This document shows positions 34,723-43,641 of a stretch of DNA of 64,000 nt, in pieces. This stretch comes from UBA1756 sp045222555 (GTDB taxonomy: Bacteria; Bacteroidota; Bacteroidia; Bacteroidales; WCHB1-69). A program made the position numbers and the translations under genes. The stretch lies in NCBI GenBank assembly GCA_045222555.1, contig JBGUYY010000019.1:1-64000 (forward strand). The letters run 5' to 3'. The notes beneath the pieces were generated by a model that did not search any database, had not been told where the DNA came from, and saw nothing but the letters and a program-made list of their open reading frames with translations. How positions within the stretch are numbered: position 1 is the stretch's first letter; every line of letters starts with the position of its first letter.

Positions 34723-34746
34723 AGTGTATTAGTTAACTATTACACT
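34723..34746. promoter_or_regulatory. Palindromic operator, candidate GntR/YtrA-type site
   Basis: The 24-bp sequence from AGTGTATTAG to CTATTACACT is a near-perfect inverted repeat: 22 of 24 bases are symmetric. It resembles operators of YtrA-type GntR repressors in having GTGTA/TACAC arms. It overlaps the predicted start of transcription for the operon that encodes the GntR protein itself (36381), so autorepression is likely. Confidence 0.65.
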
Positions 34747-34777
34747 AAAGTATTCATTCATTCAAACACCTCAAAAA

Positions 34778-35623
34778 ATGATACAGTTAAAAAATGTCAC
34801 TTTTCATTATCCGCGCCGGAAACCCGTATTCGCGGATCTGAGTTTAGCGCTTGAGGGCAATCACATTTATGGTCTGTTAGGGAAGAATGGGGAAGGCAAG
34901 ACCACGCTCATGAAACTGATGAGCGGCTTGCTTTTCGCACAGGAGGGCTCGATAATGACCTTGGGTGAAAAAGTCTATCTGAGAAAGCCTAAAATGCTGG
35001 AAGAGATTTACTTCCTTCCTGAAGAGATGTATGTCCCCTCTATCACAATTGAAAAATTCGAAATGGTTTATGCTCCTTTTTACCCACGGTTCAGTGCTGA
35101 GCAGTTCCACAAGTACATGGAAATGTTCGAAATCGTGGATTTCAAGCAGAACATGAAGAAAATGTCGCACGGTCAGAAAAAGAAGGTGCTGATTGCGTTT
35201 GCGTTGGCCACCAACTGCGGCATTATTTTCATGGATGAGCCGTCCAACGGATTGGATATTCCTTCCAAGAGCATTTTCCGCAAGGTGATGACCTCCGCGG
35301 CGGATGAGCATCGGCAGATTATCATCTCCACGCATCAGGTGCGCGATTTGCACAGTCTGATCGACACGATTCTGATTCTGGACCACGGGGAGATTCTGCT
35401 CAACGCTTCGGTGGATCAGATTACCGAGAAGTTGAGATTCGGTGTCGTGGAGACGGAAGAGGAGACTCAAGATGCATTGTACAAAGAAGATACGCTTCGG
35501 GGTATCTATACCGTATCGGAGAACACCGCCCACGAGGAGAGCAAAATGGACATCGAGTTGCTCTTCAATGCGGCTTTGTGCAATCGGGACAAAATCAAAG
35601 AAATTTTCTCACTTAAAAATTAA
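34778..35623 (+). CDS. ABC transporter ATP-binding protein
   Basis: A 281-residue ABC ATPase of the type paired with ABC-2 permeases and YtrA-like GntR repressors. Walker A is GKNGEGKTT, Walker B IIFMDEPSNGLD, and the H-loop is STHQVRD. The signature is MSHGQKKK instead of LSGGQ, a noticeable departure. The last about 50 residues are family-variable. It lies 7 bases before the permease gene. The transported substrate is unknown; relatives export antimicrobial peptides or respond to cell-wall antibiotics. Confidence 0.88.
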   Translation: MIQLKNVTFHYPRRKPVFADLSLALEGNHIYGLLGKNGEGKTTLMKLMSGLLFAQEGSIMTLGEKVYLRKPKMLEEIYFLPEEMYVPSITIEKFEMVYAPFYPRFSAEQFHKYMEMFEIVDFKQNMKKMSHGQKKKVLIAFALATNCGIIFMDEPSNGLDIPSKSIFRKVMTSAADEHRQIIISTHQVRDLHSLIDTILILDHGEILLNASVDQITEKLRFGVVETEEETQDALYKEDTLRGIYTVSENTAHEESKMDIELLFNAALCNRDKIKEIFSLKN

Positions 35624-35629
35624 AGCACT

Positions 35630-36379
35630 ATGAACGAATCGTTTTCATTTCATCGCATTGGACTGCTGATGAAAAACATATTCCTTCAGAACTGGAAGAA
35701 GGACCTTTGTATTTTTCTGTGCATGATGGGGGGTATGGCCATCTGGAAATGGCTTTCTATGATGTATTTTATGCGTGTTTCCGATGTTGATTTTTTGGAT
35801 TTCCACTTGTCTTACTGGCCCATCAATATTGCAGTTATAGCCACTTTAATGGTTCTGGCCAGCCTTACATTCAGGAAGTTGGGAAATCCGGCCTCCGGCA
35901 TCATGTACATCACGCTGCCAGCCAGCACCTTTGAGAAGGTGGTGGTGAACATCCTGCTGGTCAATGTGTACTATTTCGTGTTGCTGGTAGCTTCTGGACT
36001 GGCAGGATATGCTTTGTCGCTTTGCATGCTGGCTCCCATGTTTCCATCTGTGAATGTTTTTGTGGGCTTCCGACTCATTTATTGGTATGGATTCGGATAT
36101 TTTGCACTCGCGCTCACTGCCGGTGCAGCTGCCATGCTGTTTGCTTCGGTGTATTTCAAAAAGCTGGCGCTTCTGTGGAGTTTCCTCATCGGGGTGGCCG
36201 TGCTGTTTGTCACCATTGCCATTAACATTGCCATCTCCTACATGGCCGATGTCAATATGGTGAGATCTTGGCATCTGTCTCAAGGTGCGGCCGAAGCCAT
36301 GTATGATGTGATATTATCCCTCGTCACGTTGTTCTTCTGGTTTATGACGTGGTTGAGATTAAGAGAAACGGAGGTATAA
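35630..36379 (+). CDS. ABC-type permease-like membrane protein
   Basis: A 249-residue protein with six hydrophobic segments (about 24-42, 58-78, 100-125, 136-160, 172-195, 215-240). This is the size and topology of an ABC-2 permease subunit. It directly follows the ATPase gene and ends one base before the GntR gene. No conserved motif points to a substrate. Confidence 0.8.
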   Translation: MNESFSFHRIGLLMKNIFLQNWKKDLCIFLCMMGGMAIWKWLSMMYFMRVSDVDFLDFHLSYWPINIAVIATLMVLASLTFRKLGNPASGIMYITLPASTFEKVVVNILLVNVYYFVLLVASGLAGYALSLCMLAPMFPSVNVFVGFRLIYWYGFGYFALALTAGAAAMLFASVYFKKLALLWSFLIGVAVLFVTIAINIAISYMADVNMVRSWHLSQGAAEAMYDVILSLVTLFFWFMTWLRLRETEV

Positions 36380-36380
36380 G

Positions 36381-36743
36381 ATGAATTTCAAAGAAGAAAA
36401 ACCGATCTATCTGCAGATAGAGGATTACGTTTGCGAACAAATTCTGTCGGGCAAGTGGCCTCAGGGCGAGCGGCTCTGCTCGGTGCGGGAATTGGCTGCC
36501 CAGGTGGAAGTGAATCCCAACACGGTGCAGCGGGCCTATACGGAGCTTTCCGACAAGCATGTCATCGAAAACAAGCGGGGCATCGGATTTTATGTAACCG
36601 CCAACGCTGTTGAGCTGATTCAGGAGGAGCACCGGCAGTACCTGTTGTGCCATACGCTTCCCTCGCTGTTGAAGAAAGCGAAATTGCTGAATATCAGTAA
36701 GGAAGAAATTATGTCCATTTATCAAAACCTTGAAAATCAATAG
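36381..36743 (+). CDS. GntR/YtrA-family transcriptional regulator
   Basis: A 120-residue regulator with the winged-helix domain IYLQIEDYVCEQILSGKWPQ then ERLCSVRELAAQVEVNPNTV and the wing ENKRGIGFYV. The C-terminal about 50 residues are a short helical extension without a ligand domain, as in the YtrA subfamily. It is encoded in the ABC operon, and the palindrome at 34723 is its likely binding site. Confidence 0.92.
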   Translation: MNFKEEKPIYLQIEDYVCEQILSGKWPQGERLCSVRELAAQVEVNPNTVQRAYTELSDKHVIENKRGIGFYVTANAVELIQEEHRQYLLCHTLPSLLKKAKLLNISKEEIMSIYQNLENQ

Positions 36744-36745
36744 TT

Positions 36746-36832
36746 ATGAAAAAGTACACCAATAAAATCATGCTGTGCGCAATAGTCGCATTTTTCGTGA
36801 TTGAAATATTATTCTGGTGCCTGTTGGCATAG
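36746..36832 (+). CDS. 28-residue single-span membrane peptide
   Basis: A short frame directly after the GntR stop encodes MKKYTNKIMLCAIVAFFVIE and ends IEILFWCLLA. After a positively charged start, residues 9-28 form one hydrophobic span. The ATG is 3 bases after the upstream stop, suggesting coupled translation. It could be an accessory subunit or a chance frame; small membrane peptides often accompany ABC systems. Confidence 0.5.
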   Translation: MKKYTNKIMLCAIVAFFVIEILFWCLLA

Positions 36833-36860
36833 ATGGCAACTTTTGTTTTTCATTAAATTT

Positions 36861-39359
36861 ATGATGATGAAGAAAATAATCATTTTCGCATTGATGATAG
36901 GCCAGGTTGTGGTTGGACTGGCGCAAAGGGGAACCCTTACCGGCCGTGTGGTGGATCCCGAGAAACAACAGCCTGTGGTGTATGCCAGCGTGGGACTGCT
37001 CAAGGCAGCGGACTCGTCGGTGGTCAACACCCAGATGACCGACAAGGACGGCGTGTTCGCTTTCGACGGTTTGGCTTCTGGAAAATATTTCGTGAAGATT
37101 TATTATGTTGGATATAGGGAATATGTCAGTGAAGAAATAGAAGTAGGGAAGTCGGATTATGATATGGGAACCATCGTGTTGGGTGAGCTGGTGGAGATGC
37201 TGGAAAAGATAGAGGTGGTGTACAAGAAGCCTCTTTTTGAGCAGAAGTTGGGCAAGACCATCATGAATGTGGAGTCGCAGCCCAGCGCGGCGGGCGACAA
37301 TGTGTTGGAGCTGCTGCGCAAGATGCCCGGGGTGTTGGTGGACAACAGCGACAACATCTCGTTGCAGGGCAAGTCGGGTGTGCTGATTCTGCTGGATGAC
37401 AAGGATCCGCACCTCAGTGGTGACGACCTCACCAACTTCCTGAAGAGCATGCCGGCCACTTCTATCGAGAGGGTGGAGGTGATCAAGAACCCGTCGGCAC
37501 GGTACGACGCTGCGGGTACGGCAGGCATCATCAACCTCGTCACCAAGCACGTGCGCACCAACGGCATCAATGGTTCGGTGTGGGCGGGTGTTTCCTACGA
37601 GAGCGATTGGGGCACCAACGAGGGTTTCAACCTGACCGGCCGCACTGGCAAGTGGGTGCTCAACGGCAGCTATTATTATATGTATAGCCAGTCGAAGTTT
37701 GGCTTCGACTCAGACCGCACCTCCTTCATCGGAGGGGACACCATTCGGCAGACCACCAACGAGAAGGCCGAAGAGCTTTGGAACAGCCACAACAATTTCA
37801 GCTCCCATGGCATCAACTTCGCCGCCGACTGCTATATCGACTCGGTCAACACGCTCAGTTTCGCCTATCGCGCCCAGCTGTTTGATGCCCATTTTACGGC
37901 CTTGTCGGCGAACCGTATCTACCGCAATGATGAGCTGACCACCGCCTTTCGGGATGTTTCGCGCAGCAATTCGTTCCATGGTAACCATCAGTTCAATGTC
38001 AACTTCAAGCATCGTTTCGACACCCTCGGCACCACCCTGTATGCCGATGCCACCTACTCGTTTGCGCACGACCGTTCGTTGACCGACCGCGAGCAGCCTT
38101 TCTTCGCCGACGAGTTCGTCACTCCGCTTTACAATAGTTATTATAAAGGAATCAAGCGCCCGGGCAGAATGCATGTGGCCACCGCCAAAATCGACTTGGA
38201 AATTCCGGTCAACCCCATGCTGTCGGTGGAGTGCGGTGTGAAAACCAGCTTTATCAGAAATCTCAACATTAATAATAACTATCTGAATGATAGTTTGATG
38301 GAGTCGCAGAGTAACCATTTTATCTATAGTGAAAGTATCTCTGCGGCCTACGTGCAGGGCAACTTCCAGCCGACCCCGATGCTCACCGTGCAGGCCGGTT
38401 TGCGCGCCGAGTATGCGCATATCACGGGAAAATTGCTCACGACCAATGAGTTCAACAAGCAGGACTATTTCGATGTGTTCCCCTCCTTGCAGATCGACTA
38501 TCAGCTGCCCAAGATGAACACCCTCTCCTTCGCCCTCCGGTCGCGCATCACACGTCCCGATTACCGCAGTCTTAATCCTTTTGTGGACATTGAGGATGAG
38601 TATAATATCCAAACGGGTAATCCTTATCTTGCGCCCGAATACACCTACACGGCTACCGTGGATTACTCGTGGCATTATATGCTGTTCGCCTCTTTGGGCT
38701 ATGAGTTCATGCGGGGCGGGGTGGAAGATATGTTGTATATCGACAAACTGACCAATGTGGCGTTGAGCCGTCCTGAGAATATTGGCAAGATGCACGGCAT
38801 GCGCGCTTCTCTGTTCGCCAACATCCCGATAGGGAAGTGGTGGATGATGATGTGGAATGTGAACTATTCGTTAGGACAGCAAACCTTTGATTATGAGAGT
38901 AGTACAGAGAAGAGTCTCGTGAGTTCGTTGCAGCTTTTCACCATGCACACCTTCACCTTCTGCAAGCATTACTCCATTGATTTCGGACTTTGGTGGATGC
39001 CGCTGTCGAGGAACACGTTCGGTAGCTCAAAGGGAACGATTTATTCTTGGGCAGGCTTCAAGGCGAGCATGTTCAAAGACTCTTTCACCGTTCGGTTGGG
39101 AATGCGCAACCTTTTCAATTCGAGCAAGTGGGTGAACCACGATGTCTATCCTGACGGCACTGTCAGCAATTCGCGCTGGATGAGCGGCGGCATTGGGGTG
39201 AGTATCGACCTCAGTTACCGTTTCGGCAAGCAGCGCATCCAGATGCAGCAGCGCAAAGGTCACGACGACGAGTTCGACCGTATGGGTAGCGGCAGTTCGG
39301 GCGGAAATGGCGGCCAGTCGGGCGCTCAGGGCCAGCAGTCAGGCGGTCAGCAGCGGTAG
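36861..39359 (+). CDS. Outer-membrane TonB-dependent receptor-like protein
   Basis: An 832-residue exported protein. After the signal peptide (MMMKKIIIFALMIGQVVVGL then AQ) comes a carboxypeptidase-regulatory-like domain (GTLTGRVVDPEKQQPVVYAS), a TonB plug (about 130-230; LRKMPGVLVDNSDNISLQGK) and a long beta barrel. It matches the outer-membrane beta-barrel family related to TonB receptors. The barrel end VSIDLSYRFG is followed by an unusual Gly/Ser/Gln-rich tail. The gene starts 28 bases after the small peptide and may share the ABC operon transcript. The ligand is unknown. Confidence 0.88.
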   Translation: MMMKKIIIFALMIGQVVVGLAQRGTLTGRVVDPEKQQPVVYASVGLLKAADSSVVNTQMTDKDGVFAFDGLASGKYFVKIYYVGYREYVSEEIEVGKSDYDMGTIVLGELVEMLEKIEVVYKKPLFEQKLGKTIMNVESQPSAAGDNVLELLRKMPGVLVDNSDNISLQGKSGVLILLDDKDPHLSGDDLTNFLKSMPATSIERVEVIKNPSARYDAAGTAGIINLVTKHVRTNGINGSVWAGVSYESDWGTNEGFNLTGRTGKWVLNGSYYYMYSQSKFGFDSDRTSFIGGDTIRQTTNEKAEELWNSHNNFSSHGINFAADCYIDSVNTLSFAYRAQLFDAHFTALSANRIYRNDELTTAFRDVSRSNSFHGNHQFNVNFKHRFDTLGTTLYADATYSFAHDRSLTDREQPFFADEFVTPLYNSYYKGIKRPGRMHVATAKIDLEIPVNPMLSVECGVKTSFIRNLNINNNYLNDSLMESQSNHFIYSESISAAYVQGNFQPTPMLTVQAGLRAEYAHITGKLLTTNEFNKQDYFDVFPSLQIDYQLPKMNTLSFALRSRITRPDYRSLNPFVDIEDEYNIQTGNPYLAPEYTYTATVDYSWHYMLFASLGYEFMRGGVEDMLYIDKLTNVALSRPENIGKMHGMRASLFANIPIGKWWMMMWNVNYSLGQQTFDYESSTEKSLVSSLQLFTMHTFTFCKHYSIDFGLWWMPLSRNTFGSSKGTIYSWAGFKASMFKDSFTVRLGMRNLFNSSKWVNHDVYPDGTVSNSRWMSGGIGVSIDLSYRFGKQRIQMQQRKGHDDEFDRMGSGSSGGNGGQSGAQGQQSGGQQR

Positions 39360-39398
39360 TTCGCACCCCCGTTTTTTCAGACTATTTTTTACCGTGCC

Positions 39399-39435
39399 AA
39401 ACCTGTATTTTTTTACAAAAAAAATACAGGTTTTT
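39399..39435 (+). terminator. Strong terminator after the receptor gene
   Basis: A perfect 16-bp stem AAACCTGTAT(T)6 / (A)6ATACAGGTTT at 39399-39414 and 39418-39433, closed by a 3-base loop and ending in T5. Confidence 0.85.
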
Positions 39436-39685
39436 GCATTTTTTTTGTAAAAGTTTAATTTTCAGGAAGAAAAAATATCAACGAAAATTTGTTGAAAAGA
39501 AATCTGTTTTTTGTCATTTCATTCAGGGTTAAAAAACTATTTTCGTGATGCCTGACTGCTGCAAAGTGGTGTAGTGCAAATTACTGATAATTACTAATTT
39601 AACTCAATAGATGAAATTGATGATATGAATGGATAGCATCAAAAAATGCGATTAACAATTTTTAACAATAACCATAAAACACATC
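39436..39685. other. Leader region of nrdJ, no gene
   Basis: This 250-base AT-rich stretch follows the terminator and precedes nrdJ. A TATTTTCG -7 box lies at 39538-39545. The roughly 130-base leader between that box and the nrdJ ATG shows no cobalamin riboswitch core or convincing hairpin. I see nothing else in it. Confidence 0.5.
39538..39545 (+). promoter_or_regulatory. -7 box of nrdJ
   Basis: TATTTTCG, one mismatch to TAnnTTTG, in the only plausible promoter position for nrdJ. It would give an unusually long leader of about 130 bases. Confidence 0.45.
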
Positions 39686-42448
39686 ATGGAAGATACCCTA
39701 TCTCTCTTTGATTCTTATCAACCGACGGAGGAAATTATGCAGAAAAAGGAAGAAAATCTGGTGGCGCTGCGGGGAGAGCAGTTGAACAAGATGACAGAAG
39801 TTCAAACAGAGACAAAACGTTCGAAAAAACGCGATACCGAGAGCAGTCTTTTTGATGGGATTGCCGACTGGGAGGAGGAGGCGCCGGTCGTGTCGCAGCC
39901 TGAGGAGCCGGCCCGCACCTACACCAAGGAGGAGGTCTTCCAGGATGTGGTGGACTATTTCCATGGCGACCAGCTGGCCGCCAGTGTATGGGTGGACAAG
40001 TACGCGTTGCGCAACGGCGACGGAGAGCTGGTGGAGCGTACCCCCGACGATATGCACCGCCGTCTGGCTCGCGAGTTCGCCCGTATCGAGAAGAAATACA
40101 AGAATCCGATGAGTGAGGAGCTGATTTTCAGCTTGATGAAGGATTTCAAATACATCGTCCCGCAGGGAAGCCCCATGGCTGGTATTGGCAACAACTACCA
40201 GGTGGTCTCCCTCTCCAACTGCTTTGTCATCGGCAACGGCCAGAATGCCGACTCATACGGTGGCATCATGCAGATGGATGAGGAGCAGGTGCAGCTGATG
40301 AAGCGCCGCGGTGGTGTCGGCCATGACCTTTCGGCCATCCGTCCCACCGGCAGCAACGTGCAGAACTGCGCCCTGACCTCCACGGGTATCGTCCCGTTCA
40401 TGGAACGCTACTCCAACTCCACCCGCGAGGTGGCCCAGGGAGGACGTAGAGGGGCCCTTATGCTCACCATCTCCATTAAACACCCCGACGCTGAAAGATT
40501 CATCGACGCCAAAATGACCGAGGGGAAAATCACGGGCGCCAACGTCTCCGTACGCATCGACGACGAGTTCATGCAGTGCGTTGTCAATGGCACCCCTTAC
40601 ACCCAGCAGTACCCCATCCACTCCGACAACCCGAAGGTTGTGCAGCAGGTGGATGCCGCCAAGCTGTGGAACAAGATTACCTACAATGCGTGGAAATCGG
40701 CGGAACCCGGCGTCCTCTTCTGGGACACCATCCACCGCGAGGCCGTGCCCGACTGCTACGCCTCCGACGGCTTCCTCACCGAATCCACCAACCCCTGCGG
40801 CGAAATTCCGCTTTGTCCTTACGATAGCTGCCGTCTGATAGCCATTAACCTGTACAGTTACGTAGATCAACCCTTTACGGACAAAGCGAGCTTCAACATG
40901 CCCCTTTTCAAACAGCACGTCGCCTACGCCCAGCGCATGATGGACGACATCATCGACCTCGAGATTGAGAAGGTGGATGCCATCCTGAAGAAAATCGACT
41001 CGGACCCCGAGCCGGAGGACGTGAAGCGCGTGGAAAGGGAGCTGTGGGAGAAAATCCGTCGTCAGTCGCTGAAGGGTCGCCGTACCGGTCTGGGTACCAC
41101 CGCCGAGGGTGACATGCTCGCCGCCCTCGGCATCCGCTATGGCACCGACCACAGCAATGCCTTCTCCACAGAGGTGCACAAACAGCTGGCCCTCGCCGCC
41201 TACCGCTCCTCAGTCACCATGGCCAAAGAGCGCGGCGCCTTCCCGGTGTATAGCAGCGTCAAGGAGGGGCACAACCCCTACATCCTCCGCCTCAAGGCCG
41301 CTGACGAGAAACTCTATGAGGATATGGTGCGCTACGGTCGCCGCAACATCGCCCTGCTCACCATCGCCCCCACCGGCAGCGTGAGCATCTGCACCCAGAC
41401 GACCTCCGGCATCGAGCCCGCCTTCAACGTGGTGTATAAGCGTAGAAGAAAGGTCAACCCCAACGACATCGACAACCACCGCACCATCGTTAAGGATGTG
41501 AACGGCGACTCTTTCGAAGAGTATCTCGTCTTCCACCAGAAGTTCCTCAAATGGGCAGAGACCAACGGTTACGACACCACCACGTTCTCCAACATGACGG
41601 ATGAACAGATCAACGAAATCGTGGCACAGTCGCCCTACTACAAGGCCATGGCCAACGATACCGACTACATCAAGAAGGTGGAGATGCAGGGCATGATCCA
41701 GAAGTGGGTGGACCACTCCATCTCGGTCACCATCAACCTGCCGAAAGACACGACGCAGGAGATGGTGGGCGCGCTCTACCAGAAGGCATGGGAGTGTGGC
41801 TGCAAGGGCATGACGGTCTATCGCGACGGCTCGCGCGACGGTGTGCTGGTGTCCACCTCCGAAAAGCCGAAGGAGAAAGAAAAACCGGCACAGCCCAACT
41901 TCAAGCGTCCCAAAGAGCTGCGCGCTGAAATCGTGCGTTTCCGCAACAACAACGAAGCATGGGTGGCCTTTGTGGGTTTGCGCGAGGATGGCACCCCCTA
42001 CGAGGTGTTCACCGGCAAGAGCGACGAGGAACGTATGCCGCTGCCGAAGAGCGTTACACACGGCTACATTATCAAGAACCGTAACGAAGACGGCACCAAG
42101 ACCTACGACTTCAAGTTCGAGGACTGCGACGGTTACCCGGTGCTCATCAGCGGATTGAGCCGCTGCTTCAACCCCGAATACTGGAACTATGCCAAGATGA
42201 TTTCCGCCATGCTGCGCAACGGCATCCCGATTGAAAGCGTGTGCGACATCATCGGCGGCCTCCACTTCTCTGAAGAGACCATCAACTCATGGAAGAACGG
42301 CGTCATCCGTGCCTTGAAGAAGTTCATCAAGGACGGTACCAAGGCCAAAGGCGTGATTTGTCCCAACTGCGGTGCCGAGAATACCATGGAGTTCAAGGAG
42401 GGCTGTCTGGTATGTACCAACTGCTCCTACTCCAAGTGCGGCGGGTGA
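39686..42448 (+). CDS. nrdJ: Adenosylcobalamin-dependent ribonucleotide reductase (class II)
   Basis: Reduces ribonucleotides to deoxyribonucleotides using coenzyme B12, so it works with or without oxygen. The 920-residue length fits the NrdJ type. Hallmarks are VSLSNCFVIGNG, ESTNPCGEIPLCPYDSCR with an active-site cysteine, and APTGSVSICTQTTSGIEPAF. The C-terminus ends in a zinc-ribbon CPNCGAENTM and CTNCSYSKCGG, characteristic of this subfamily. An N-terminal region of about 60 residues rich in K, E and Q precedes the catalytic start and has no obvious domain. No separate NrdA/NrdB genes are in the window. Confidence 0.95.
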   Translation: MEDTLSLFDSYQPTEEIMQKKEENLVALRGEQLNKMTEVQTETKRSKKRDTESSLFDGIADWEEEAPVVSQPEEPARTYTKEEVFQDVVDYFHGDQLAASVWVDKYALRNGDGELVERTPDDMHRRLAREFARIEKKYKNPMSEELIFSLMKDFKYIVPQGSPMAGIGNNYQVVSLSNCFVIGNGQNADSYGGIMQMDEEQVQLMKRRGGVGHDLSAIRPTGSNVQNCALTSTGIVPFMERYSNSTREVAQGGRRGALMLTISIKHPDAERFIDAKMTEGKITGANVSVRIDDEFMQCVVNGTPYTQQYPIHSDNPKVVQQVDAAKLWNKITYNAWKSAEPGVLFWDTIHREAVPDCYASDGFLTESTNPCGEIPLCPYDSCRLIAINLYSYVDQPFTDKASFNMPLFKQHVAYAQRMMDDIIDLEIEKVDAILKKIDSDPEPEDVKRVERELWEKIRRQSLKGRRTGLGTTAEGDMLAALGIRYGTDHSNAFSTEVHKQLALAAYRSSVTMAKERGAFPVYSSVKEGHNPYILRLKAADEKLYEDMVRYGRRNIALLTIAPTGSVSICTQTTSGIEPAFNVVYKRRRKVNPNDIDNHRTIVKDVNGDSFEEYLVFHQKFLKWAETNGYDTTTFSNMTDEQINEIVAQSPYYKAMANDTDYIKKVEMQGMIQKWVDHSISVTINLPKDTTQEMVGALYQKAWECGCKGMTVYRDGSRDGVLVSTSEKPKEKEKPAQPNFKRPKELRAEIVRFRNNNEAWVAFVGLREDGTPYEVFTGKSDEERMPLPKSVTHGYIIKNRNEDGTKTYDFKFEDCDGYPVLISGLSRCFNPEYWNYAKMISAMLRNGIPIESVCDIIGGLHFSEETINSWKNGVIRALKKFIKDGTKAKGVICPNCGAENTMEFKEGCLVCTNCSYSKCGG

Positions 42449-42532
42449 GATGATTAGGGCAAGGAGGTGCTGATGTTTAGTCGATTGGTTATTGATAATC
42501 TTTCTGTTGAACTGAATTTCATTCGAGATAAT

Positions 42533-43603
42533 ATGGGGAAGGTGGTGAGGCTGTGCTCGCTACTTTGTCTCCTTTTTTTCTCCATTCCTTCTGTCTTCGC
42601 CCAGTCGCAGGACTCTGTCGCCACCGCTCCTGATACGGTGGTTCGCCAGCCGTGGGGGCACAAACTCTCCCGTCAGGAGATGATCCCCCGCTTCACCGCC
42701 ACCGTGTTGGGACGCTACGAGTACAACACCCAGCAGAATCTGCACCACTTTGAGTTGCGCCACACCCGTATCGGCGTGTCGGGCGACCTCCACAGTATGT
42801 TCTCTTATATGGCCCTTGTGGACCTGACCTACGGCGGCAAGTTCTCGCCCGTGGCCATCTTCGCCAAGTTCAAACCCGTGAAGGGCTTGTCGTTCCTCAT
42901 CGGCTACGACAAGATGCCCTTCAGCAATGAGAACCTGCTCTCTCCGTGGCAGTACTATTTCTCCGACAAGTCGTTCCTCACCCAGCGGCTCACCGCTTGG
43001 AGCGACGTGGGCGCCGTGGTGGAATATGCGTGGGACCAAACCGTGCCCTTCTCCATCAAGGCGGGCGTGTTCAACAGCGGCGGCTTCAGCAAGCAGATGC
43101 AGTTCCAGAAATCGCTCAACTACGTGGCCCGCGGCGCATTCCGCTTCTTCAAGGGCTTCGAACTCACCCTCAACTATGCCGCCGTGAAGTATGAGACCAT
43201 CCGGATGCACAATTTCGATGTGGGACTGATGTACGACTACGGCGGACTGCACCTCGATGCGGAGTACATCTATAAGGCCTACTCCGACAAGAGTTTCCAG
43301 CCCACGCACGCCTTCGAGGGCTTTGCCTGCTACACCTTTCGCATTGGACGTCCGTGGCTCGACGACATCTCGCTGGCGCTGCGCTACGATGCCATCACGG
43401 CCAACTGCAACGGCATGCTTTCAGACTCGGGCGACTACGAGTGGAGCGACTACCGGCAGCGCATCACCGCCGGCTTCACCATGTACTTCATCAGCCGTCC
43501 GGTGCGCACAGGCATCAGGCTCAACTACGAGAAGTTCTTCGTCCACGCCGGCTCCCCCTACAAAGACGACCGCCTGATACTGGAGCTGATTGTGCACTAC
43601 TGA
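42533..43603 (+). CDS. Outer-membrane porin, OprO/P-like
   Basis: A 356-residue outer-membrane protein with signal peptide MGKVVRLCSLLCLLFFSIPS ending VFAQ and a beta-barrel rich in alternating aromatic residues, ending LILELIVHY with a terminal aromatic. ATVLGRYEYNTQQNLHHFEL and GKFSPVAIFAKFKP are like the phosphate-selective porin O/P family. It may act as a general or oxyanion-selective channel; the specificity is not predictable. ATG 42533 is chosen since the longer frame from 42467 has no signal features at its start. Confidence 0.78.
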   Translation: MGKVVRLCSLLCLLFFSIPSVFAQSQDSVATAPDTVVRQPWGHKLSRQEMIPRFTATVLGRYEYNTQQNLHHFELRHTRIGVSGDLHSMFSYMALVDLTYGGKFSPVAIFAKFKPVKGLSFLIGYDKMPFSNENLLSPWQYYFSDKSFLTQRLTAWSDVGAVVEYAWDQTVPFSIKAGVFNSGGFSKQMQFQKSLNYVARGAFRFFKGFELTLNYAAVKYETIRMHNFDVGLMYDYGGLHLDAEYIYKAYSDKSFQPTHAFEGFACYTFRIGRPWLDDISLALRYDAITANCNGMLSDSGDYEWSDYRQRITAGFTMYFISRPVRTGIRLNYEKFFVHAGSPYKDDRLILELIVHY

Positions 43604-43641
43604 TTTTCCGACTTTATCAATAGGCATTTTGAGCTTTTTAT

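Noticed and set aside
39436..39685. Possible cobalamin riboswitch upstream of the B12-dependent reductase
   Set aside because: The conserved B12-box core could not be found and no matching multi-stem fold was seen by eye; a covariance-model scan would be decisive.
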